NCBI RefSeq assembly: GCF_000380165.1
Contig: NZ_KB904677.1
Location: 1 to 50,941, forward strand
Direction: 5' to 3'
Source: Wenjunlia vitaminophila DSM 41686
Lineage (GTDB): Bacteria; Actinomycetota; Actinomycetes; Streptomycetales; Streptomycetaceae
Length of the DNA stretch: 50,941 nucleotides
Below the pieces are notes generated by a model, which was not told the origin of the DNA, ran no database searches, and was given only the letters and a program-made list of their open reading frames with translations. Shown here piece after piece: positions 15,498-25,337 of this stretch. Each line of letters begins with the position of its first letter. Position 1 is the first letter of the stretch. The translations under genes were made by a program, and so were the position numbers.

Positions 15498-16886
15498 CTA
15501 CCCGTTGGCCCTCATGTCCTCGGCGACGGCACGCGTCGCCCTGCGCGCGGCCAGCAGCACCGGGTCCCACACCGGGGAGAACGGCGGGGCGTAGCCGAGG
15601 TCCAGCCCGGTCATCTGCTCCACCGTCATCCCCGCGGTGAGCGCGACCGCGCCGATGTCCACCCGTTTGCCGGCGTTCTCCCGGCCGACGATCTGCACGC
15701 CGAGCAACCGCCCGGTGCGCAGCTCGGCGAGCACCTTCACGGTCATCGGCGCCGTCGGGGGGTAGTAGCCGGCCCGGCTGGTGGACTCGATGGTGGCGGT
15801 GACGAAACGGAACCCGACCGCCCGCGCCTCCTCCTCGAGCAGCCCCGTCCGGCCGATCTCCAGGTCGCACACCTTGCTGATGGCGGTTCCCACCACACCG
15901 GGGAACGTGGCGTACCCGCCGCCCACGTTGGCACCGATGACCTGGCCGTGCTTGTTGGCGTGGGTGCCGAGCGGGATGTGCTGGGTGGCCCCGGAGACCA
16001 GGTTCAGGACCTCGACGCAGTCGCCGCCGGCCCACACCCCCTCGGTGCCGCGGACCCGCATCGACACGTCGGTCAGCAGCCCCCCGGACTCCCCGAGGGG
16101 CAGCCCGGCGGCCTCGGCGAGCGCGGTGTTCGGGCGGGAGCCGAGGCCCAGGACCACGATGTCCGCGGGGTACTCGCTCCCGTCGGAGGTCAGCACCGTT
16201 GTGGCCCGGCCGTCGCCGTCGGTGCGCAGCTCGGTGACGGCCGCGCCGTTGACCACCTGGATGCCGAACTCGGTCATCGCTTCCCGCACCAGGGCGCCCA
16301 TGTCCGGGTCGAGCGTGGTCATGGGCTGGGGGGCGCGTTCCAGCACCGTCACCTCCAGGCCACGACGCAGCAACGCCTCGGCCATCTCCACCCCGATGTA
16401 CCCGGCGCCGACCACCACCGCCCGGCGTGGGTTGCCGGCCAGGGACCGCAGCACGGCCTCACCGTCGTCCAGGGTCTGCACCCCGTGGACGTTCGACGCG
16501 TCGATGCCGGGCAGCGGTGGCCGGACCGGCACGGCGCCGGTGGCGATGACCAGGTGGTCGAACTCCGTCCAGGCGGTGTCGCCGCGTTCGAGGTCACGGC
16601 TGCGCACCCGGCGGCGGTCGAGGTCGATCTCGGTCACCTCGGTGCGCATCCGGACGTCGATGCCGCGACGCCGGTGCTGTTCGGGGCTGCGGGCGATGAG
16701 TCGTTCGGCGTCGTCCACCACCCCGCCGAGCCAGTAGGGGATGCCGCAGGCGGAGTAGGAGGTGCGGTTCCCGCGTTCGAACGCGACGATCTCCAGTTCT
16801 CCGGGGCCCCGGTGTCTGCGTGCCTGGGAGGCGGCCGACATCCCCGCGGCGTCGCCCCCGATCACCACCAGTCGTTCCGTCATCAC
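15498..16886 (-). CDS. FAD-dependent pyridine nucleotide-disulfide oxidoreductase (CoA-disulfide reductase / NADH oxidase type)
   Basis: This 462-residue flavoprotein has an FAD-binding VVIGGDAAGMSAAS at the N-terminus, the single redox Cys in SYSACGIPYWLGG (near residue 47), an NAD(P) motif VVVGAGYIGVEMAEALL, and the second FAD motif GVWAGGDCVE. It also has the C-terminal dimerisation domain. The single active Cys places it with CoA-disulfide reductases and NADH/persulfide oxidoreductases rather than glutathione reductase. The GTG at 16886 lies six bases after GGAGGG; an ATG three bases further in is an equal choice. It is divergent from the lyase-egt operon and no partner rhodanese adjoins it. 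Confidence 0.88.
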   Translation of the reverse strand: MMTERLVVIGGDAAGMSAASQARRHRGPGELEIVAFERGNRTSYSACGIPYWLGGVVDDAERLIARSPEQHRRRGIDVRMRTEVTEIDLDRRRVRSRDLERGDTAWTEFDHLVIATGAVPVRPPLPGIDASNVHGVQTLDDGEAVLRSLAGNPRRAVVVGAGYIGVEMAEALLRRGLEVTVLERAPQPMTTLDPDMGALVREAMTEFGIQVVNGAAVTELRTDGDGRATTVLTSDGSEYPADIVVLGLGSRPNTALAEAAGLPLGESGGLLTDVSMRVRGTEGVWAGGDCVEVLNLVSGATQHIPLGTHANKHGQVIGANVGGGYATFPGVVGTAISKVCDLEIGRTGLLEEEARAVGFRFVTATIESTSRAGYYPPTAPMTVKVLAELRTGRLLGVQIVGRENAGKRVDIGAVALTAGMTVEQMTGLDLGYAPPFSPVWDPVLLAARRATRAVAEDMRANG

Positions 16887-17162
16887 CCAAGCCCTCCGCT
16901 CCAGAGTTCAGCCGATCGCCTCCTGGGTGTCACCCGTCCCAAGGGTGCCAGGAGGTTTCCTGCGTCAACGTCTCACCGATCGCGCCACTTCCCCGGCCGC
17001 GCCACGTCCCCGACCGGGGGGTGTCGCCGCCTGGTCGGCGCAGTTGGGGAGGGCACTGTCGGACCGACGGACTACCGTCGTCACACGGGAGCCACCTCCC
17101 TCGCACACCGGGCCCGGCTGGGTCCCCGTTGGAGCAGGGCACCACGACGGAAGGGGCACACG

Positions 17163-18473
17163 GTGCCGGAACCCCTCGATGTCCCCCACCACCCCGGGCC
17201 GGCGGCCGGCCTCGGACCGCCACCTGCCGCCCCGGTGCCGGCCCCGCTCCTCCCCGGCTTCCCCGAGGTGTTCGACCGTTCGGGTACCGGCAGCGTCAAA
17301 TGGGCGCAGGCCGGCGCCGAGCAGGACCCGGGCCGCATACCGATGGGCGTCGCCGACATGGACCTCCCGGGCTTCCCCGGCGTCTTCCGGGCGCTGCGGG
17401 AGCGGGCGGCCCACCCCGTCCTCGGCTACACCCTGCCGGCCCCGGACGGCGACGCGCTCGTGGTGGCCTGGTACCGGGAGCGGTTCGGGGCCCGGATCGA
17501 CCCCCGGTGGGTGGTGCGGCTGCCGTTCGGCCCGCGGAGCGCCATCCGCTTCGTGCTGGACGCGCTCCCGGGCGGCGGTCCGGTGCTCGCCCCCGCGCCG
17601 GAGTACCCGGGCTTCGAGCAGGTCGTCACGGCGGCCGGCGCGGAGTACCAGGCCGTCCCCCTGGAGCGTCACTCGAGCGGCCGTGGCTACCGGCTGCCGG
17701 TGGAGGAGTTCGAGGCGCGGGCAGCGGGCACGGGTGCCCGCGCCATCGTGCTCAGCAGTCCGCACAACCCCACCGGTCGGGTGTGGTCGGCCCCGGAGGT
17801 GCGCCGGCTGGCCGCCGCGGCGGCCGGCGCGGGCGCGGTGCTGATAGCCGACGAGGTCCACAGCGACCTGGTCCACCCGGGGCACGAGCACCCGGTGGCG
17901 GTGGACGCGGCGGGGCCCGAGCTGGCCGAGCACACCGTCACGGTGCACTCCGTCGGCAAGACGTTCAACGTCAGCGGCCTGGCCGACACCGTGGTCCTGG
18001 TGCCCTCCGCGGAGCTGCGGGGCAGGCTGGTGCGGGCGGTCGAGGGGCACGGCTTCTTCGCGGGCAGCCGGGTCCTGGCCGCGCTCGCCCAGGACGTGGC
18101 GCTGGCCCACGGCCTGGGCTGGCGCGACCAGTTGGTGGAGTACCTGGTGGGCAACCGGGACCTCGCCCTGGAGGTCCTCTCCGTGGTGCCGGGCCTGGTC
18201 GCCAGCGAGCCCCAGGCGTCCTACCTGCTGTGGCTGGACGGCTCGGCGCTCCCGGCCGACCCCGAGCACCGCCCCCTGCCGGGCAGGTTGCTCGACGCCT
18301 GTGGGATCGACCTCCAGGACGGCGCCAGGTTCGGCCCCGAAGGGGCCGGGTTCCTGCGGCTGAACTTCGCCCTGCCGCGCCCCCGACTCCGGGAAGCTGT
18401 GGAGCGTTTGGCTCGTTATGCCAGCCAGCGCTCCGGGCAGCACACGGTTCCCCGGCGCCAGCGGCAGGCATGA
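17163..18473 (+). CDS. MalY/PatB-type PLP-dependent C-S beta-lyase, candidate EgtE replacement
   Basis: A 436-residue class I/II aminotransferase-fold protein of the MalY/PatB group. It shows MGVADMDLPGFP at the start of the fold, SSPHNPTGRVWS, the IADEVHSDLV segment, and the PLP-binding Lys in HSVGKTFNVSGLAD. The group cleaves cysteine-type C-S bonds to release a thiol, pyruvate and ammonia. The gene lies 127 bases upstream of egtA in the same direction, so it may perform the final step of ergothioneine synthesis, cleaving the sulfoxide made by EgtB and EgtC. The GTG at 17163 follows a GAAGGGG site. Confidence 0.85.
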   Translation: MPEPLDVPHHPGPAAGLGPPPAAPVPAPLLPGFPEVFDRSGTGSVKWAQAGAEQDPGRIPMGVADMDLPGFPGVFRALRERAAHPVLGYTLPAPDGDALVVAWYRERFGARIDPRWVVRLPFGPRSAIRFVLDALPGGGPVLAPAPEYPGFEQVVTAAGAEYQAVPLERHSSGRGYRLPVEEFEARAAGTGARAIVLSSPHNPTGRVWSAPEVRRLAAAAAGAGAVLIADEVHSDLVHPGHEHPVAVDAAGPELAEHTVTVHSVGKTFNVSGLADTVVLVPSAELRGRLVRAVEGHGFFAGSRVLAALAQDVALAHGLGWRDQLVEYLVGNRDLALEVLSVVPGLVASEPQASYLLWLDGSALPADPEHRPLPGRLLDACGIDLQDGARFGPEGAGFLRLNFALPRPRLREAVERLARYASQRSGQHTVPRRQRQA

Positions 18474-18600
18474 CCGGCGAGGCACCGGGCAGAGAGCTTC
18501 GGGACGCGACAGGAGGCACCGACCGCACCGCAGACCGTACCGAGTCCTGCGTCCACGGACCGCCGTGGGCGCCCGGCGACATCGAAAGGACCGCAACGAC

Positions 18601-20169
18601 ATGCGCGCACTACCTCCACGACATCCGGCGCCGCCCCGGTCATCTCCCTCGGAGGTGCCGGGCTGGCTCCCGCCGCCCGAGCCGCTGACCGTCACCGACG
18701 CCGAAGCGTACGTCCGCGGCATCTGTTTCAAGACCGGGCCGCCCCGGCGTCTCGGTGTCGAGCTGGAGTGGATCGTCCAGGACCTGGCCGACCCGACGCT
18801 CCCCGTACCACCCGGCCGTCTCGCGGCGGCCCTCGCGTCCCTCCCCGGCAGCCCCGACCGACCCCCCGGGTCACCCCCCGGTCCGGGTCCCGGCACCACC
18901 CCCCGGTCCGGCCCCCCGGGCTCCGGGAGCTCGCTGCTCCCCCAGGGCTCGGTGCTCACCCGGGAGCCCGGCGGGCAGGTCGAGCTCAGCTCCCTCCCCG
19001 CCACCTCCCTTCCCGCCTGTGTGACGGCCACCGCCCACGACCTGCACACCCTGCGCGGTGCGCTGCACCGGCACGGTCTGGGTCTCGCCGGCCACGGCCA
19101 CGATCCGTGGCGGCCCCCCAGACGCGTCCTCACCCTCCCGCGGTACACCGCCATGGAGCAGTTCTTCGACCGGACCGGGCCGGCGGGGCGCAGCATGATG
19201 TCGGCGACCGCGTCGGTCCAGGTCTGTGTGGACGCGGGCACCGAGGAGGCGGGGCCGTGGGGCTTCGCCCGTCGGTGGCGGCTGGCGCACCTGCTGGGTC
19301 CCGTGCTGGTGGCCGCGTTCGCCAACTCCCCGCTGTCCCGGGGGCGGCCCAGTGGCTGGCGGTCCACCCGGCAGGCCGTGTGGTCCCGGATGGACCCGAG
19401 CCGCACCCTGGCCCCGGCCTGGGACGGCGCCGAGGACCCCCGTTCGGCCTGGGCCTCTTACGCGCTGGACGCGGCGGTGATGTGTGTGCGCCAGGACGGC
19501 CCCGGTCCCTGGCCGGTTCCGGTGGGGCTCACCTTCCGCCAGTGGCTGACCGGCGGCCCGCGCGGGTGCGGCGGGGTGTCGCGCCCGCCCACCCTGGCCG
19601 ACCTCGAGTACCACCTGACCACGCTGTTCCCGCCGGTGCGCCCCCGGGGGCACCTTGAGCTGCGCATGATCGACGCCCAGCCGGGCGAGCACGGCTGGAC
19701 GGTGCCGGTGGCGGTGGTCGCCGCGCTGTTCGCCGATCCGGCGGCGGCACTGGTCGCCGAGCGGGCCGCCGAGGAACTGGTGGTGCCGGGCCCCACCGGC
19801 CCGCGGAACCGGCTCTGGCTGCGGGCCGCCCGGCACGGCCTCACCGATCCGGCACTGCACGGAGCTGCCCTGGCCTGCTTCGACGCGGCGGTGGGCGCGC
19901 TGCCGGGGCTCGGGGCCGACGACGCCGTCATGGCCGCGGTGACCGGTTTCCGGGAGCGGCACGTCGTTCCGGGGCGTTGCCCGGCCGAGGACCTCCTCGA
20001 GGCCGTGCGCCCCTCCCGGCCCTGTTCCGGGGCCCGCCCGCGGCCAGGTCCCGCGGTCGCCGACGGCCACCCGCCGGCTCCGGCGACCGCCGTGGCCCCC
20101 TCCTCCCCCTCCGCGCCCGCCGGGGCGCCGACCTCAGCCCGCACCGCGAAGGAGACACCCTCGTGCTGA
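18601..20169 (+). CDS. egtA: Ergothioneine biosynthesis glutamate-cysteine ligase EgtA
   Basis: The 522-residue protein is of the GCS2/EgtA type. It has an N-terminal GVELEWIVQDLADP ATP/substrate region, a long Pro/Gly-rich insert, LEYHLTTLFPPVRPRGHLELRMIDAQPG as the family core, and RYTAMEQFFDRTGPAGRSMMSATASVQV before it. It makes gamma-glutamylcysteine, the sulfur donor for EgtB. The ATG at 18601 follows GAAAGGACCGC. The C-terminal ~45 residues are Pro/Ala-rich and overlap the egtB start by 7 bases. Gene order egtA-egtB-egtC-egtD is the standard actinobacterial one. Confidence 0.93.
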   Translation: MRALPPRHPAPPRSSPSEVPGWLPPPEPLTVTDAEAYVRGICFKTGPPRRLGVELEWIVQDLADPTLPVPPGRLAAALASLPGSPDRPPGSPPGPGPGTTPRSGPPGSGSSLLPQGSVLTREPGGQVELSSLPATSLPACVTATAHDLHTLRGALHRHGLGLAGHGHDPWRPPRRVLTLPRYTAMEQFFDRTGPAGRSMMSATASVQVCVDAGTEEAGPWGFARRWRLAHLLGPVLVAAFANSPLSRGRPSGWRSTRQAVWSRMDPSRTLAPAWDGAEDPRSAWASYALDAAVMCVRQDGPGPWPVPVGLTFRQWLTGGPRGCGGVSRPPTLADLEYHLTTLFPPVRPRGHLELRMIDAQPGEHGWTVPVAVVAALFADPAAALVAERAAEELVVPGPTGPRNRLWLRAARHGLTDPALHGAALACFDAAVGALPGLGADDAVMAAVTGFRERHVVPGRCPAEDLLEAVRPSRPCSGARPRPGPAVADGHPPAPATAVAPSSPSAPAGAPTSARTAKETPSC

Positions 20170-21491
20170 CCCCGGACCGCCCCGAACAGCTTCGGCAGCG
20201 GATGGCCGACGTGCTCGCGGCCTCCCGCCGTCGCACCGACCACCTGACCAGTTGCGTGGACGACCTGGACCTCACCGCCCAGCACTCACCGCTGATGTCC
20301 CCACTGGTGTGGGACCTGGCGCACATCGCCAACCAGGAGGAGCTGTGGCTGCTGCGCAACGTCGGCGGCCGTGACCCGATGCACCCGGAGATCGACTCGT
20401 TGTACGACGCGTTCCAGCACCCCCGGGCCAGCCGGCCGAGCCTGCCGTTGCTGCGTCCCACCGAGGCCCGCCACTACGGCGCGGAGGTGCGGGGCCGTGT
20501 CCTCGACCTGTTGGAGAAGGTGCCCCTGGAGGGCGGTCCGCTGCTCAGCGGCGGGTTCGCCTTCGGGATGATCGCCCAGCACGAGCAGCAGCACGACGAG
20601 ACCATGCTCATCACCCACCAGCTCCGCCGGGGCCAGGCCGCGCTCACCGCCCCGCCGCCGGCTCCCGCCCACCGGCCTGCTGAAACGTTTACTCAGGTCG
20701 AAACGTTCGTTCCTGGCGGCCCGTTCACCATGGGCACGTCCACCGAGCCCTGGGCCCTGGACAACGAGCGCCCCGCACACACCGTGCGGGTCGAACCGTT
20801 CCACATCGACACCTTCCCGGTGACCAACGCCGCGTACCAGGAGTTCATCGAGGACGGCGGCTACACCGACCCCCGCTGGTGGACCGAACGCGGTTGGCAG
20901 CACCGCAACCGCGCCGACCTGCGCGCCCCCCTGTTCTGGACCCGGGAGGGCGGCCAGTGGCTGCGCCGCAGGTTCGGCGTCGTGGAACCGGTACCCCCCA
21001 CCGAGCCCGTGCTCCACGTGAGCTGGTTCGAGGCCGACGCCTACGCCCGGTGGGCCGGGCGCAGGCTGCCCACCGAGGCCGAGTGGGAGAAGGCCGCCCG
21101 GCACGACCCCGCCACCGGCCGCTCCCTGCGTTACCCATGGGGCGACACCGACCCCGAACCCCGGCACGCCAACCTCGGCCAGCGCCACCTGCAACCGGCA
21201 CCGGTCGGCAGCTACCCCGACGGCGTCTCCCCACTCGGGGTCCACCAGCTCATCGGCGACGTCTGGGAGTGGACGTCCAGCGACTTCCTGCCCTATCCCG
21301 GCTTCGCCGCGTTCCCCTACCAGGAGTACTCCGAGGTGTTCTTCGGCGGTGACTACAAGGTGCTGCGAGGCGGCTCGTTCGCCGTGGACCCCGTGGCCTG
21401 CCGTGGCACCTTCCGCAACTGGGACCACCCGGTGCGCCGGCAGATCTTCTCCGGCTTCCGCACCGCCCGCTCCGACCGGGGGGACGCCTGA
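20163..21491 (+). CDS. egtB: Ergothioneine synthase EgtB (non-heme iron sulfoxide synthase)
   Basis: A 442-residue protein with an N-terminal DinB-type domain and a C-terminal formylglycine-generating-enzyme (FGE)-sulfatase domain. Iron ligands are visible: His54 in WDLAHIAN, and His140 and His144 in AQHEQQHDET. The C-terminal part has MGTSTEPWALDNERPAHTV and DVWEWTSSDF, RGGSFA. The enzyme joins gamma-glutamylcysteine to hercynine with O2, forming the sulfoxide. The GTG at 20163 lies in the egtA end, sharing 7 bases and allowing translational coupling. The hinge between domains contains a doubled GAAACGTT element at about 20681-20706. Confidence 0.95.
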   Translation: MLTPDRPEQLRQRMADVLAASRRRTDHLTSCVDDLDLTAQHSPLMSPLVWDLAHIANQEELWLLRNVGGRDPMHPEIDSLYDAFQHPRASRPSLPLLRPTEARHYGAEVRGRVLDLLEKVPLEGGPLLSGGFAFGMIAQHEQQHDETMLITHQLRRGQAALTAPPPAPAHRPAETFTQVETFVPGGPFTMGTSTEPWALDNERPAHTVRVEPFHIDTFPVTNAAYQEFIEDGGYTDPRWWTERGWQHRNRADLRAPLFWTREGGQWLRRRFGVVEPVPPTEPVLHVSWFEADAYARWAGRRLPTEAEWEKAARHDPATGRSLRYPWGDTDPEPRHANLGQRHLQPAPVGSYPDGVSPLGVHQLIGDVWEWTSSDFLPYPGFAAFPYQEYSEVFFGGDYKVLRGGSFAVDPVACRGTFRNWDHPVRRQIFSGFRTARSDRGDA

Positions 21492-22399
21492 TGTGCCGGC
21501 ACCTGGCCTACCTGGGCCCGCACACCCCGATCGGGGACATCCTGATCACTCCGCCCCACAGCCTCTACCGACAGTCATGGGCCCCCCGCATGCAACGCCA
21601 CGGGACGGTCAACGCCGACGGCTACGGCATCGGCTGGTACGCGGCGGACGACCCCGTCCCGGCCCGCTACCGCAGGGCCATCCCCATCTGGTCCGATCCG
21701 TCGCTGCCCGACCTGGCCCGGGTCGTGCGCACCACGGCGCTGCTCGCCGCCGTCCGCTCGGCCACCGAGGGAACCGCGGCCGGCGAGGACTGCGCGGCGC
21801 CCTTCGCCGCCGACCGCTGGCTGTTCAGTCACAACGGCGCGCTGCCCGGGTGGCCGGCCGCCCACGCCGCGGTCGCCGCAACCCTGCCGCCCGAGGACCT
21901 GCTGGCCCTCGCGGCCCGTTGCGACTCGGCCCTGGTCTGGGCAGTGGTCCTGCGCCACCTGCGTGCGGGCGCCCCACCCGGCGACGCGCTGGCCCACGCG
22001 GTGGCGCTGATGCCGGAGGGCAGACTGAACCTGCTGCTCACCGACGGCACCACCATCGCCGCCACCACCTGGGGCGACACCCTCTTCCACCACCACGAGC
22101 CGGGCCACCACACCCTCGTCGCGTCGGAACCCACCGACGACGACCCGCGCTGGCAGCCCGTTCCCGACCACTCCCTGCTGCTGGCCACCACCGACTCGGT
22201 CACCCTGATCCCGCTGCGCCGACCCGGCCCCCCCGTCTCCGACACGGGTCGTCCCCTTCCCGGAGCGGTCCGCGCGCACCCGGCCCCCGGCCCGGCCACC
22301 TCTCCCGACCCCACCGCCACCCCCGACCCGATCCCCCACGGCGGCCCCGGTCCGACCACCGCCCCCGCACCCGTCGTCGAGAGGACGCCGAGCCCGTGA
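21491..22399 (+). CDS. egtC: Ergothioneine gamma-glutamyl hydrolase EgtC (class II glutamine amidotransferase)
   Basis: The 302-residue protein begins MCRHLAYLGP, so after Met removal Cys2 is the N-terminal nucleophile of the class II amidotransferase fold. Further family signatures are ADGYGIGWYA and FSHNGALPGW. It removes the gamma-glutamyl group from the EgtB product. The ATG shares its A with the egtB stop (TGATG). The last ~70 residues are Pro/Thr-rich and probably disordered. The C-terminal Pro-rich tail is longer than needed for the fold. Confidence 0.93.
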   Translation: MCRHLAYLGPHTPIGDILITPPHSLYRQSWAPRMQRHGTVNADGYGIGWYAADDPVPARYRRAIPIWSDPSLPDLARVVRTTALLAAVRSATEGTAAGEDCAAPFAADRWLFSHNGALPGWPAAHAAVAATLPPEDLLALAARCDSALVWAVVLRHLRAGAPPGDALAHAVALMPEGRLNLLLTDGTTIAATTWGDTLFHHHEPGHHTLVASEPTDDDPRWQPVPDHSLLLATTDSVTLIPLRRPGPPVSDTGRPLPGAVRAHPAPGPATSPDPTATPDPIPHGGPGPTTAPAPVVERTPSP

Positions 22400-23367
22400 G
22401 CACGTACACCATCACCCGCAGACTCCCCGACGACGCCCAGGCCGCCGCCCTGCGCGACGACGCCCTGAACGGGTTGACCAGCACCCCCAAGTGGCTCCCG
22501 CCCAAGTGGTTCTACGACGCCCAGGGCAGCGAGCTCTTCGAGGAGATCACCCGTCTGCCGGAGTACTACCCGACCCGGGCCGAGCGGGAGATCCTCGACG
22601 CCCGCGCCAAGGAGATCGCCGACCAGACCAGAGCCCACACCCTGATCGAGCTCGGCTCGGGCTCGTCGGAGAAGACCCGCCTGTTGATCGACGCCCTCCG
22701 CGCCACCGGGACCCTGCGCCAGTACACCCCGGTGGACGTCAGTGAGTCCGCGCTCCGCCAGGCCGGCGAGGCCCTGGTGGCCACCTACCCCGAGCTCGAC
22801 GTCCACGCCCTGGTCGCCGACTTCTCCACCCCGCTGGGCCTGGCGGAGACCCCTGGCCCCGCCCTGCTGGCCTTCCTCGGCGGCACCCTGGGCAACCTCC
22901 TGCCCGCCGAGCGCGCGGGCTTCCTCGCCTCCCTGCGCGGGCAGCTCCGCCCGGGCGACGCCCTGCTGCTCGGCACCGACCTGGTCAAGGACGAACCCAC
23001 CCTGGTCGCGGCCTACGACGACGGCGCCGGCGTCACGGCCGCGTTCAACAAGAACGTCCTTTCGGTCCTCAACCGCGAACTCGGCGCCGACTTCGACCCC
23101 GACGCCTTCGACCACGTCGCGCTCTGGGACCCCGTGCACGACTGGATCGAGATGCGGCTGCGCGCCCGGCACTCGCACACCGTGAAGATCCCGGCCCTCG
23201 ACCTCGCCGTCTCGTTCGACAGCGGCGAGGACCTGCGCACCGAGGTCTCCGCCAAGTTCCGCCGCCCCACCATCACCGAGGAGCTCACCCGCGCCGGCTT
23301 CACCCTCCGCCACTGGTGGACCGACACCGCCGGCCGTTACGCCCTGTCCCTTTCCACCCCGACCTGA
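22396..23367 (+). CDS. egtD: L-histidine N-alpha-methyltransferase EgtD
   Basis: A 323-residue SAM-dependent methyltransferase with LIELGSGSSEKTRLLIDAL as the SAM motif, FYDAQGSELFEEITRLPEYYPTR upstream, the LGGTLGNLLP segment and a C-terminal LTRAGFTLRHWWTD. It trimethylates histidine to hercynine, the first committed step of ergothioneine synthesis. The GTG at 22396 overlaps the egtC stop (GTGA). It is the last gene of the operon, and a perfect 12-bp hairpin follows 9 bases later. Confidence 0.95.
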   Translation: MSTYTITRRLPDDAQAAALRDDALNGLTSTPKWLPPKWFYDAQGSELFEEITRLPEYYPTRAEREILDARAKEIADQTRAHTLIELGSGSSEKTRLLIDALRATGTLRQYTPVDVSESALRQAGEALVATYPELDVHALVADFSTPLGLAETPGPALLAFLGGTLGNLLPAERAGFLASLRGQLRPGDALLLGTDLVKDEPTLVAAYDDGAGVTAAFNKNVLSVLNRELGADFDPDAFDHVALWDPVHDWIEMRLRARHSHTVKIPALDLAVSFDSGEDLRTEVSAKFRRPTITEELTRAGFTLRHWWTDTAGRYALSLSTPT

Positions 23368-23376
23368 CCCCCTGAC

Positions 23377-23402
23377 GGGCGGCCCGCCCCGGCGGGCCGC
23401 CC
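23377..23402 (+). terminator. Perfect 12-bp hairpin ending the egt operon
   Basis: GGGCGGCCCGCC at 23377-23388 is matched exactly by GGCGGGCCGCCC at 23391-23402, with CC between. It begins 10 bases after the egtD stop. Actinomycete terminators often lack a U-tract, as this one does. Confidence 0.8.
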
Positions 23403-23531
23403 CGGTGAACACGTACCGTGACCGTCGCGTCACCCTACGGTCCCCAACCCCTGGTCGGCAGCACGCACCCCCCGAGATGCGGTACTGTTCTCTTGCTCGG
23501 CCAGCCAGCGGAAAGCAGGAAGCCCGAGCAC

Positions 23532-24569
<1,038 letters not shown>

Positions 24570-24695
24570 GTGCCTCATCCTGGCGCGTGGGTCGCCACGA
24601 TGATGGCAGGCGGAGGAAAGTCACTCCGTCGTGCCGGTGTGGACGTGCCGGTGTGGGCCCGGCCTGTCGGCCGGACCCACAGGTTCGGTCCGTGC

Positions 24696-25154
24696 TCAGT
24701 GCGAGTCGTTGCCGGGGTGGCAGGGGCCGCAGTCGGCGGCGTCGGTCCACAGCGGCAGGTCGATCTCCCAACCGTCAGCGGCGATCCGGTAGGCCGTTTT
24801 CATGACGGACCCGTCGTTCTTGAAGGCGACCTTGGGTACGTGGTGCAGGAAGTGACCCCCGTTGTGCCGGGTGCACAGATCGGCGTAGGCGACGGTGTCG
24901 AGGATGATCGTGTGGACGCCGATGTCGACGAGGCTGCTGGGCGCCAGGCCGAGGTGCTCGCCGCGGTGGGCCATCGCGGTCAACAGGTAGGCGTAGCCCT
25001 GGCCGAGGACCCGGGCGGCCATCACCGAGTCATACGGGTAGTCCCGCATCAGCAGCGCTACCTGCTTGTCCCACAGCTCGCCGGGGACGACGTCGCGCAC
25101 CGAGCGGGTGCCAGTGACTGGAGCGGTGGTCAGGGGTGCGACAGCAGTTGCCAT
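24696..25154 (-). CDS. Small glycine-rich-domain-like hypothetical protein
   Basis: The 152-residue protein starts at the ATG at 25154, six bases after GGGAGG, not at the upstream in-frame start. It has VVPGELWDKQVALLMRDYPY, then a helical segment with LGQGYAYLLTAMA, then LVDIGVHTIILDTVAYADLC, and HNGGHFLHHVPK. This pattern resembles the glycine-rich domain (GRDP-like) family, in which VD..WH..IL.T..Y..FC is conserved; here the aromatic before His is Val. The end carries CGPCH. The function is unknown. It lies 126 bases upstream of the methyltransferase on the same strand and is divergent from the XRE regulator. Confidence 0.65.
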   Translation of the reverse strand: MATAVAPLTTAPVTGTRSVRDVVPGELWDKQVALLMRDYPYDSVMAARVLGQGYAYLLTAMAHRGEHLGLAPSSLVDIGVHTIILDTVAYADLCTRHNGGHFLHHVPKVAFKNDGSVMKTAYRIAADGWEIDLPLWTDAADCGPCHPGNDSH

Positions 25155-25224
25155 GATCCCTCCCAGTGGAACGCCCCGCGGTTCGGGGCGATGCTTCCAT
25201 GACACCGTGGCGCCAGTACGTTTG

Positions 25225-25268
25225 GTGATCACTTGTCGCGGTGTGCATGGGGTTTGCACGTCGTGCAA
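25225..25268. promoter_or_regulatory. Two palindromes in the divergent promoter of the XRE regulator
   Basis: TTGCACGTCGTGCAA at 25254-25268 is a perfect palindrome around a central T, and GTGATCAC at 25225-25232 is a second one. Both lie in the 183-base gap between the divergent small gene (start 25154) and the XRE regulator (start 25338). A dimeric helix-turn-helix regulator is expected to bind such a site, so self-control by the neighbouring XRE protein is likely. Confidence 0.6.
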
Positions 25269-25337
25269 GAGACCTCGACGGCCCCAGGACGGCCCCGTAC
25301 CGTGGACAGCCCCCGGCTGTGCGGCGTGGGAGGGTCC

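Noticed and set aside
15948-17162. N-terminal part of the frame leading into the PLP lyase
   Set aside because: It is antisense to the flavoprotein gene; the lyase starts at GTG 17163.
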